From Symsagittifera roscoffensis (lineage: Eukaryota; Xenacoelomorpha; Acoela; Convolutidae), in contig NC_087067.1 in assembly GCF_963678635.1 (NCBI RefSeq), positions 16,569,018 to 16,633,017 on the forward strand: a DNA stretch of 64,000 bases. The letters are read 5' to 3'. The notes under the pieces were generated by a model. It had not been told where the DNA came from. It was given only the letters and a program-made list of their open reading frames with translations, and ran no database searches. A program made the translations under genes and the position numbers. Below are positions 54,601-64,000 of this stretch, piece after piece. Positions within the stretch are counted from its first letter, which is position 1, and each line of letters starts with the position of its first letter.

Positions 54601-55440
54601 CATACTCGACGCGGACCTACTGGGGGAGCTCACAACAGAACACTGCCACTCAGGAAAACTAAGAAAAAACCTCTTAGCGAAAGTAAAAAAAGGATTCTTG
54701 AGGCTGGGCAGCTACATGGCAATTTTTTGGGACGAAGCCTCAGTAATCAACGACTGCATCATTATTGACAACAGAGTGGCAATCCATCATGTCTGAGGAA
54801 AGCGGTAATGGCCCGATTGCACAGAACACACCCAGGACAGGAGACAATGGTGGACGCGGCACAATATCTGTGGTGGCCGAAAATGCATAGGGAGATTATT
54901 GACTTATGTCAATTCTGCAGATCATGTTTAGCGTATGGTAAGAACCTTAAAACGTCAAAATCATTCAATTCGACAGAACGTTTACCAGAATTATCAGAAG
55001 CGAACGAGGAATTACAAATAGATCTTGCTGGCCCAATGTTCGATTCTAAGGGAAAGAAACTATTTATAATAGCCGCTATTGACCGGTTTTCGAAATACCC
55101 ATCTGCTATGATTACCAGGAAGTCAGGGAGCGAAAAAATACTCAAATTCTTAAACACTTACATACACCATTATAGCAAACCGGAGAAGTTAAGGACAGAT
55201 CAAAATTCGGGATTTGAAAATGCGAAACTAGCCGAAATTTATAAATCGAAGGGAATAAATCAAATCTTTTATCCAGTAGGAGACCACCGGGGGTTTGGGT
55301 TAGTAGAAAGATGTATTCAAACCATAAAAATAAAACTAGGCACAATGCAATTAGACTTAAATTTTGAGGACATACAAACAGCAGTCAAGTCAATTTTGGA
55401 AGATATTCGAATATCACGTCACAGCGTTCTTAAGAAATGA
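54600..55440 (+). pseudogene. Integrase of the intronic gypsy
   Basis: The zinc finger is HRTHPGQ ... CQFCRSC (about 54817-54930), entered through a frame change near 54796. Catalytic core: first Asp in LQIDLAGPM (about 55020), second in LRTDQNSGF (about 55198), Glu in GLVERCIQT (about 55303). The frame ends at TGA 55438-55440, shortly after the core. The C-terminal domain is not in the same frame. Confidence 0.9.
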
Positions 55441-56800
55441 CTTTTCGAACTTCATTTTGGACGGAAACCGAATACAGAATGGCCTAGTTTTAGGGATAAA
55501 CTAAAATGTTCTTTAAATCTAGATCAACAGAGAGATCCCTACTGAAGCCGGAGGAAATGCGAGAATCAGCAGACTCAAGAACAAGAATGAAGGTGGTGAA
55601 GAAAGGAATGGCAAGCATTGACGTGTCACCAAAAATGAAGAAAAACGAAGAAAAGCCAGACAGAATTAGGGCATTAGAAAAGCATCGGACTGGAAATTAC
55701 ACAGCAGACATCTCACACACAAGGTGCGATCCGAGGTTTTGAGAAAACTGAACGAAAGAAACCCATTACTAGCAGGAAGCCTCAGAAGCGACTTGAACCA
55801 AGGAATTCTAAGATTCAGAGTAGAACAGGAGATGCCAGAACAAAGGACAAAAACAAGTAACCTAGAATTCGATCTTATTCAATATCCTTCGAAATACTTA
55901 CATTACTGAAAATGAGAAAGTAATTAGGAAAAACCACATATCACTAAAACCAAAAATCAAGTCAGCATATTGTTCAGATTTAGGTAAAAGACACCAGTCG
56001 CAAGCACACCGAGGAAACCATTACACCAGTGCAGCTCAAGTGGAATAAACAGACCAGTTCACATATTGCCGAGACCAGATGTTTCACCGGTTTCAACGTC
56101 AACAGAGAATTCGGACACGGAAAACACGACACTGGTAGGCCATTCGAGAAATTGGACAGACTGCAAGCTAAGACGATGAAGTTATATTCCTCATTGACAA
56201 AGATAGCGAAAAAAAATCCGCCAACTTTAGCTTCCAGATATATAGCATCGCCAAACAAACTAAAAGAAGTACCTAGCGGTGGGGGTAATTGATCTAACTA
56301 TGTCATCAAGCAGTTCTCCAGAGCAAGAGGTGCAAATGGTACCACCAGTAGAAAAGAAACTAGACGCACAGTCGACAGAAGAATGCCCACTTTCCATAGT
56401 ACCAGTCGCAACAAAAGAGCCAAGAAGAAATAACGGACGAAAAGATGGGGACAACATCAGAAACAACGGAAAAGAAATTGGAGGAAAATAAATCAGCGGA
56501 TAAAAGAAATCAAAGAAGAAAAAGGAGAAAAGAAACGGTGAAGGAGATAATGACTCACAGGTTTCGAACATCTCAAGGTCGTCGGGCAGAAGCAAGCGGC
56601 AGACACAATTCTTTGGAAGCCCACCAAAACATTCAGTCAAAATCATAGAGGAAAAAGAGGGGCTACACACAATTCCAATTTCAACAGGAGATATTCCCTC
56701 ATCATCAGGAGATACACTGTCACCATCACGGAGGAGCAAACTAAGGAGACCAAGATTCACGACGAGCAAGTTGGAACAAGTACACGGAAAAAAAACTTAT
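55441..56800 (+). pseudogene. C-terminal pol region of the intronic gypsy (decayed)
   Basis: Begins with FELHFGRKPNTEWP, the usual integrase continuation. It then breaks into short frames rich in Lys, Arg and Glu (for example 56029-56292, 56279-56491 and 56445-56648). A Ser/Pro-rich acidic part and a very basic part suggest a disordered tail. Probably the end of pol; no separate env gene with a signal peptide or membrane segment is visible. Confidence 0.5.
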
Positions 56801-56880
56801 TGACTTAAAACTTTAAAATTTATTGACTGAATTTGTTAATTGTGAACTTGTAAGAGAATTCCAAACGTTGTTGAAATTTT

Positions 56881-56894
56881 CTAGAGGGGGAAAT
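56881..56894 (+). other. Polypurine tract
   Basis: AGAGGGGGAAA lies directly before the 3' LTR, as required for plus-strand priming. Confidence 0.85.
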
Positions 56895-57168
56895 GTGGTG
56901 GTAGTGAGTGGACCACCTAAGATAGAGGACGTTATACCATGTTATTATCGATGTTAGAGATCATTTGAATCACACTAATTAAAGACCTGTCAATCATGTC
57001 GATTGTTCTAACAACTTGATGGTGCTAAAAACTAAGACTCACTCTTCGTTAGCTTTTGCAAGATTATAGTTATCTTCTATTCATTGATCTATATCTACTT
57101 ACTAAACTTTACTATTAATTCAACCATATTATTGTCTAGTTTTCAGATAAGATTTAGGGATTATCACA
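56895..57168 (+). repeat. 3' LTR of the intronic gypsy
   Basis: 274 bp matching 50243-50517 with about ten differences. It is followed by the CTGTC duplication at 57169-57173. Confidence 0.95.
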
Positions 57169-57173
57169 CTGTC

Positions 57174-58487
57174 GTGTTAAAAAGTCCGAATACCGTGAGC
57201 TTCACTTTATGAATCAATAACTAAGCGAAAAATGAGAAACTTCGATGAAACATTTTCGACCAACAAGCAAAAACTGAAAGATGTTTCCGAACTAAGTTTG
57301 CTGGGCCATATGAAAGGTATGACAATAACAAAATTCTTGTGACCAAAACTCCTTGAACTTTAAAAATAAATTTGGCTGAACTAGTTAAGGTAAAATATTT
57401 TCATTTTTTTTGTTTGAATACCAAGATACCCTTCAATTGTTTTGTAAACAGCATTGTGAATTTCAGAATTTTTTGTGCTTTCTAAACGGTTTGGTCTAAC
57501 CTGATCATGAATAATCTGAAGGGCTCATTGGTATTCAAACTAACAAAATATTTCACCCGTGCTCCAAAATAAATTATCTGTAGGTTATTTTAGCAAAAAT
57601 TTAAAAACAAAAAAACTAATTTTTTTCATCGTTTTTGTTGTTTTTAATTTTATATACCCCAAATCCATTTCGGCAAAACAATGAAAATAAATCTTAACCT
57701 TCATTTCTAGAAAAAAGCTGGTTTTCACCTGCTCTATTTTTTCATTTAAAATAACAAAAACAACTCGCCTAAAAGAAAAATTTTTTAAAATTGAAAATGA
57801 ATCAAAACTCTTTAGCCTAACATTACATAGAAATTTTGTTTTGCAGAAAGAAAACTTGAGAAAGTAGGATTTTCCAAATTCGATTCTTTTTGTTTTTGTG
57901 TTGAAATTTTGTCTCCGTAGACGTCCATCTTAAATTAGTTATAAAATCAAGCATGAGGCGCTTGTTGTCCAGATAAGTAAATAGAATCAGAAAAAAAACA
58001 GAAAATCCAGTGTTCAAAAAATTTGGCTAAAAATGGTACTTAATCTCCTAATATACATAATGTTACGATAAAACATACTTCATAAAAAAACCAGCCCAAT
58101 AATCATAATAATTGTAGTTTGTAGCAGTTTGCAGAGGATCTATGAAACGATGTCTAGCCTGACTAAAGCTTAAACTATTTACCTACATTCCAGTGTGAGT
58201 AATTTTGTATAGCAAAAGTCTCTTTTTTGCTTTTCAAGGCCGTTTTTTTGCGTCTACCTGTAATAAGGGGTACAGCTACTGCAGCCGAAACATTTGGACC
58301 CCTTTAAAATCAACCATTGAAGGTATCAACGTTCACTTCTAAACAAATGATTATTTTTACTTCCTGCTCTGTATAGATTCTTGATACGCGCTAAAAACTC
58401 GTATAAAACACATGTTCTTATATTTTTTGTTGTTGCGAGGTATATAACTTAATTGTTTTTGCTGTTTTTAATATGTAGAAATGACTG
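57174..58487 (-). other. Remainder of intron 1
   Basis: AT-rich intron sequence between the gypsy element and the first-exon donor. No gene or repeat recognised. Confidence 0.5.
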
Positions 58488-58493
58488 ACGTAC

Positions 58494-58626
58494 CGGGAAG
58501 TGTTAGCCCAAGCTTCTCTCCCAATCCTCCAGCAATGGCCTCTACGAGATTGTCCCCGTCTACAATAGCAGTATCCAAAACATCGCCCGCCCACAGCTTC
58601 AGTCTCTTTGCTTTTTCTGCTTCCAT
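58494..58626 (-). CDS. First coding exon of the host-like gene
   Basis: ATG at 58626 is the first after an in-frame TGA near 58675. The 44 codons (MEAEKAKRLKLWAGDVLDTA then IVDGDNLVEAIAGGLGEKLG) form two probable helices. The exon ends in phase 1 at a donor GTACGT (58488-58493). Frame and phase match the micro-exon and last exon. The intron that follows (58493-49551) is 8.9 kb, of which 6.9 kb is a gypsy element in the opposite orientation. Without the element the intron would be about 2 kb. Confidence 0.7.
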
Positions 58627-58679
58627 TGCGACTTGATTTGGCTTTAAGTTTCTGTTCAGATTTTGACCAGCTGTTCAAA

Positions 58680-60010
58680 TCACTGTTTAAATTGTTAAAG
58701 CACAGTTTTACACAGTATTTAGTTGCGGTTTGGTTTTTGAAGCTCGTGCAAAAGTTTCTATGTTAATTTTGGTCGACTATTATTTTTTTCTTGGTTTATA
58801 CAGTCTATGCCTTTATAAGCCTCGATTCAACTTTTCTTGTAGCTTTCATTACAGTTTTCACAACATTATTTATAATTTGAGCGGTAAGCTCGTGTTGGTT
58901 GCAGTTTTATTTATCAAGTTTTTTTATTATATTTATAAATTCTAACTTCGCTGGTACCGCGGTTAAGAAAACTTTTGGCAATCGAAACAAAAAAGTTACC
59001 AAACTTATACGTTTGTTCACGAAACAAATGCCATATCTATCGTTAATTATATCTAAAAACAAAACCAACAATGACAGCATTATTCAGCATATGGTAAAAA
59101 ATCGGCATATTTAAAACCATCGTCAAAACAAAGACAAAAACACGTTTTTCTTACTTTCTGGCGACAGAAGCAAAAAAAGCTTGATCAAAATAATTTTTCT
59201 GCTACGTAAATAATTTGCCAAAAGCTGACGGTGTTTTACATAAAAAATGTTGCATGAACATGATGTCCGGAATCTTCTCCTTCTCAGCAAATTTTCCCAT
59301 CATCAATGTCTGGCTCAAAAAAGTTCAAAGACTTCAAAGGCATTTGAAAAATTCAAAAGCAGGACTCTTTAGCTTCTCATAATGGCTCAATTAATTAACC
59401 ATCTGAACACTAATTTATCTTTCACATTTCACTTCTTTCAATTCAGGAAAAATCTAGATTCTTTCAACTCACCTGAGTTTTCAAGTAAGAACCCAGTTTT
59501 GAAGATTTAACACATTGGACTGAAAAACTTGAACTTGAAATTATTGCTGCCAAACCCAATTTAAAGTCAAACTTCCTTAACTTCCCACACACAAATAGAA
59601 AAATTAAATACTCAAAACGAAAAAAAAAATACAAAAACACAGTATGCAGATTTAGGGGAGGTATTAGACCTCGTGACAACCCAGAAGAACCTCATTTTGG
59701 TACTGTATGAAGACCTCCATTTTTGGGTGAGAACAATATTTCTTGAGGCGCCTTGAGCGTTTATTTTATGTTAACTTTGAGGGGGCGGGGGAGGAAGCGC
59801 CGCAAAAATGCGGTTTTTTTTGTCAAACTTATCCAAAAATAGCCAAAAAAACTTCTATTTTGGCTTGATTTTTAAAAATTTTGTCCACATCTTTGGAAAT
59901 TTGGCCAAAATCTTATTTTTTTTTTGAAATGCACCAACACCCCTGAGAAGGAATCCATGATTTGCCCCTGAAAATACATCAAAGGGATAATGAACTTTAA
60001 AATAAAAAAT
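58680..60010. other. Upstream flank of the host-like gene
   Basis: AT-rich. No TATA box or other promoter element stands out and no reading frame is convincing. A G-rich patch (GAGGGGGCGGGGGAGG) is near 59780. Confidence 0.4.
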
Positions 60011-60017
60011 GATTTTT

Positions 60018-60105
60018 TAACAGCGGGATTCGAATACAGTACCACCATTTAATGAGTCCCTTGCAAGTTTCAACGCTACTCCATCTTTCCGTTCTTCCAT
60101 ACCAT
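60018..60105 (-). repeat. tRNA-like (SINE-type) remnant
   Basis: On the minus strand GGAGTAGCGTTGAAACTTGC and, about 30 bases later, GTATTCGAATCCCGC resemble the A and B boxes of a RNA polymerase III promoter. The acceptor stem cannot be paired, so it is not a working tRNA. A tRNA-derived SINE remnant is the likeliest reading. Confidence 0.3.
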
Positions 60106-60419
60106 GTTAACATAACGTCTGAAAAAACATACCAAGCAATTTGAATGCGCTTTAGTAAGGCAGATGAAATCGACTCTATTAAATAGAGAGATTACTTTTT
60201 GTATCAGGGCCAATTCCTTCAACATTCTGCATGCGCTTTAACATCCATAAAACATTATTAAATTTGATAAAATTGATGAAAATTTCTCATAAGAATTTTT
60301 TGGAGTTGCTTTCAAAAGTCAGCTCTCCAACCTAATTTTAAAAATGATTTCTGAGCCGAGCTACTTCGCGTTATTCATTCCGAACTGGCTGTTTTTATAC
60401 CCCCATAATTTCACAAAAC

Positions 60420-60930
60420 TGATTACAGCTGAAAATCTTAACTTAAATTTGAGCTCAAAGCATCAATAACTACAGATAGTAGAAAAAAGGCAGTAAAAAA
60501 GCATACTTACAAAGTCGAAATTTGTCTGGAGAAAAAAAACCATCCCATGCGCAAACATTCTATCACACTCTTCGAAGATCGTAACAAAAAACCTAAATTG
60601 GCAAAAAATAGGACACAAATTTGCTAAAGTTCGGTTTAAAAAAATTGTGATTTAGAAAAAAATTTACTTAAGTAAATAAGACCAATTAGTTACGACTGAT
60701 TGGTAAACAAATCCATTCTCTGTCAGGTATCAACATTTTCAAACTTTTTTCATCAGTTCTCTTTTAAGTTTTCATTTTAAAAAAATCAATTAAATATGAA
60801 CTTTTCTAGGAAGAACTCAAAAACAAACAAATTTTGTTGGGTAGTCTATACATTTAATGTAGCCTTAGCAACTTTTCCTAACTGAAAAAACAATAAACTG
60901 ACCGAAGAAACCAGCAAATCAAACTGTTTT
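60420..60930 (-). repeat. Duplicated micro-exon region
   Basis: Collinear with 49440-49900 (shared GAGCTCAAAGCATC, AACTACAGATAGTAGAAAAAA and CTTACAAAGTCGAAATTTGT). The 15-nt micro-exon at 60511-60525 is identical, including the GTAAGT donor and CTCCAG acceptor, while surrounding intron sequence has diverged noticeably and has indels. It probably belongs to a duplicated gene, whose other exons I could not find in the window. Confidence 0.75.
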
Positions 60931-63710
60931 TTTATTCTTGAAATCGAGTTATAATTATTTAAATCTAACCTTATAAAATATATTTTTTTGGTTGTTACTA
61001 AACGTTGTTTGATGATTTAATGAACGTTGGCTTTAGAGGCATGTTCGCTTTTGGGGCTTTTGAGGCATCGCAAACCATGTATCAGATGACTCTCTTTTTG
61101 GCAATTCTTTTCAGTGACATCCCACTCTTTTCACTCTTTTCTTTTCAGCTACTTTTATATATTCTACAAAGAGAAACATGAGCTCGGTCATGTAGCGGGA
61201 CTTGATTTATCAGTAATTTTAAAAACCCCCTAAGTCTGATCTTGTCAGAAAAATTATTTTTGTCTGCTTTAGTGTTCAAATAAAAAGTAATGAAAGCATA
61301 TGCAAGAAAATGGATGGACACGTAGATAGAAATGAAAGTACCGAACTTTGACCAACTGTTTTCTATTCACCATTGATTGCAAAAGGGATTCATGATAAGT
61401 TATATGAAATTTAATATTGGAAAGTATAAAAAAAAACAAAAACTCTCTCAGTCTTGCGAACGTTAAAAATTGCAAGTGGATTTTCTGTGAAAAATAGGAT
61501 TTAGTTTTTGAAAAATTGGAAAAATGATATCAACAAGACTAAGCAAGTAGAGATGATAAAATGAAGATTCAGACCGTTTTTTTTGGAAGCAAAAAGCTTC
61601 AGATTCCATTTGTCTTATCATCAACTGGTTTTTTCATCCGATAACACTTCATCTTCTCACTGATAGAGATATTAAACAGAAGCACTGTTTTGATTTTATA
61701 AATTTAAAAAATAAATATTTATCAAGTAATTGATTTGCAGGTATTCATTTAATCATTGTCTTTTGTCAGGCTTTGAAAGGACCCGAACTTATCGCGTTTT
61801 TGTCCGCTTTTCATGGCAGATCCAAATAACTATTCCACCTAAAACGTGACATAATGGTTTGTGAGATTCAGAAAAAAAACAGGGAAATTATGAGTCTAAT
61901 AACAACAGCATCATTTGAATCAGACTTGTGTTTAAAAACTTAGTTATATATTAGTGTAGTAAATGCATTACTACAACTCAACTCCTTTTGTTAGCTAGAT
62001 AGTTGTTCGCAACACACATTCATGGTATCACTTTTCGTAGTTAAATCATCAGACATATCAGGTGTATATTTTTAGTGGAGCCTTTCTTGTTTCGTTTTGT
62101 ACAGCTTTCTTGTTCTTGTGTCTTTGCGCATTTTAGTTAAAAACTTCCGGATCATAAGCGGTGTGCACTCCGTAGCTAAATATCCTTATGCAATGATTTT
62201 TTCTGGTGCTAATAAAATTCCAAAATTGAGACATTTCGTTTTTAACAAAGGGTATTTTTTGCTCGACTACGGGTATTCTTGTGACATACATAAACTCATC
62301 ACGGTGAAAATAAGAGTATTCTTCAAAAGCTATTTCGTTAAGTCTCAGAGAGCTCTAGTTTTATCGAAAAATTTTAACAAAACTTGAAGAAACAGGTAAG
62401 TGTTAAACCTTCTTTATAATCCTAAACAAAGATAGCCGGTTACGGGGGAACAGAAAGTTCCGACCATAGTCTTAAAAACAAAACAAACATTTTTTTTTTC
62501 AAATTATTGTCGATTTTGTTTCGGCGTGGTGTGATGAAAGGAGCTGGGCAAAAAAACTAGAGATTAGGCATATTGGATTTTCATAGTAAAAAAAATAACT
62601 TTTAAAATAATTTTCAAAAAAAACTACTAGAATACAAAACAAAAAAATTCGAAAAAAAAAATAAAGTTTTTTCGAGTTTATTTTTGCAATTTCGAACTTT
62701 GTAAGTTTGTGATTCAAAAATGAAGCTAAAATACTCAGGAAATTAACTTTACTAAACTCAGTAAATATTTACTTTTTGAATTGGACTATTATAAGCTTCT
62801 AAGTCCTGAAAAGAAGTTATACTTGCTAGTTTTATTGGAAGAATTAAGACACAAAACCGAAAATTTCGAACTGGTTTTTTTTCGACAATGGAAAATTTTT
62901 TGACAATTTTTATTATGGTTTGGATCACGACTGAAAGATGTTTATTGTGATACATCACTCAGCCAAGTCCAATGATAATTTTCGGTTCCTGATTTTGAAT
63001 GGAAAGCAAAAAGAAAAAGTTTAATTACCCCGAATCAAAGTTCCTCCCCATTTTCAATGGTCGGAACAAAAAGAAAATAAAGAAAAGACGCTTTATTAAT
63101 TGAATTCAAATAGATGAGAATAACTGTGCAAAAAAGTTTGAGGGCTAACTTGAATTGAACTTAACGGAGAGATTGAAATCAAAAAGTCGGCAGATCTTTC
63201 AACTCAAATAGTTTGCTTGAGAAATGCACTGGAATGAAAACTTTCAAAAAAATTTCGCTCCGGTTGAGTTGATCCAGAGAAAAGTCTTTAAGTTTTTGAC
63301 AAGAAAACTTACGAAAATTGAAATTGCTCAAGGAATGATTTTACCCTATAGTCTCACAAGTTTTTCATTGTGACATGCTTATGCGTTTTTAATTGATGGC
63401 GTCTGTTTTTGATGGCCGTATTGTTGAGAAGCGGTTATCATTGGAGTCACATGGGCTACCAATTTCCACCAAGTTTGTTTATTAATGGCATAAATAAATG
63501 GTGTCATAAGTTGAGAAGCTTTATAAAGCAACAACTGTGATTCTGAATGTTACTCTGATTGTAAATGTGATTCTGATAGTTTTTTTGCTTGTAACTCTGC
63601 GCATATGCTAAAATAAAAATCAAAGTTTGGGTACGTCTTTGTAAATTTAGAGGATGTCAAAGGCAAAAATTTTTTTTGCTTTAAATATGTTGCTATAATT
63701 TTCCATTGGC
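60931..63710. other. AT-rich stretch, nothing recognised
   Basis: No convincing gene, repeat family or RNA. Frames are short and composed of Phe/Lys/Ile/Asn codons expected by chance at this base composition. Confidence 0.45.
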
Positions 63711-63910
63711 NNNNNNNNNNNNNNNNNNNNNNNNNNNNNNNNNNNNNNNNNNNNNNNNNNNNNNNNNNNNNNNNNNNNNNNNNNNNNNNNNNNNNNNNNN
63801 NNNNNNNNNNNNNNNNNNNNNNNNNNNNNNNNNNNNNNNNNNNNNNNNNNNNNNNNNNNNNNNNNNNNNNNNNNNNNNNNNNNNNNNNNNNNNNNNNNNN
63901 NNNNNNNNNN
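63711..63910. other. Assembly gap (200 N)
   Basis: Run of exactly 200 undetermined bases; only 90 bases of unassigned sequence follow. Confidence 0.99.
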
Positions 63911-64000
63911 AGGACTCGCCATTTAGATTCAGTTTGTGAAGTTTCCGGCTGCTCTTTTATTTTGCTGCCTCGAGTACCTAGACTTCTCTAATTTGAAATG

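Larger units (their letters stand above)
50243..57168 (+). mobile_element. Full-length Ty3/gypsy element in intron 1 (inactive)
   Basis: 6926 bp from TGTGGTGG to ATTATCACA, with 275- and 274-bp LTRs, a primer-binding site, gag, protease, RT, RNase H, integrase and a polypurine tract. The LTRs differ at about ten positions by eye (around 96% identity), so insertion is not very recent. Coding regions hold several stops and frameshifts. Orientation is opposite to the host gene. Confidence 0.95.

Noticed and set aside
56260-56769. 169-codon minus-strand frame opposite the gypsy C-terminal region
   Set aside because: Phe/Ser/Leu-rich complement of a Lys/Glu-rich region; no motif.
60018-60105. Functional tRNA gene
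   Set aside because: Box-like sequences are present, but no acceptor stem pairs and the T-loop is changed; kept only as a possible SINE remnant.
62105-62395. Possible + strand exon between TTTTGTACAG and a GTAAGT donor
   Set aside because: The open frame ends in a stop 8 bases before the donor, has no ATG at its start and no motif; splice-like signals are common in AT-rich DNA.

Overview
The window looks like nuclear DNA of an animal, probably an invertebrate. The evidence is retroelements of metazoan families (Ty3/gypsy, Penelope-like, a LINE), GT-AG introns, AT-rich non-coding DNA and two 200-base assembly gaps. I see no bacterial gene organisation, rRNA, intact tRNA or CRISPR array. The species cannot be named from the sequence.

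Region 1 (1-21765, + strand) is one very large, decayed Ty3/gypsy-type element. After a long leader with about 13 copies of a 14-base motif it carries gag, protease, reverse transcriptase, RNase H and integrase. Downstream of the integrase the same reading path ends in a macrodomain (ADP-ribose-binding/hydrolase fold), which is unusual. A second reading path follows (12329-21151, about 2.9 thousand codons, broken by stops and frameshifts). It contains an SGNH/GDSL-hydrolase-like domain and otherwise matches no family I recognise. A divergent inverted copy of the end of this second gene lies at 36805-39256, so the gene belongs to a family of elements. This giant element is my candidate for a little-described system.

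Region 2 (21768-29680, - strand) holds two Penelope-like elements (PLEs), each flanked by direct repeats. Both have a PHD-type zinc finger inserted inside the reverse transcriptase between motif B and the YVDD motif. PLE1 lies inside the 3' non-coding region of the giant element and has lost most of its GIY-YIG endonuclease. PLE2 is badly broken but keeps traces of it.

Region 3 (28838-35620) is a tandem amplification. A 2327-bp unit (PLE2 5' part plus the 3' end of a LINE) is present twice and almost identical. Two shorter 1151-bp-period units lacking the PLE part follow.

Region 4 (36805-45100) has the inverted copy of the giant element, with a gap, then a ruined gypsy element whose RT segment has been amplified as a 1085-bp tandem array together with a palindromic insert.

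Region 5 (46691-58626, - strand) is the only likely host gene: three coding exons (133, 15 and 1595 nt; 580 codons), including a 15-nt micro-exon. Its 8.9-kb first intron contains a complete but inactivated gypsy element with matching LTRs and a 5-bp target duplication. The micro-exon and its flanks are duplicated at 60.4-60.9 kb, which suggests a duplicated gene upstream. The rest, to 64000, is AT-rich DNA in which I see little.
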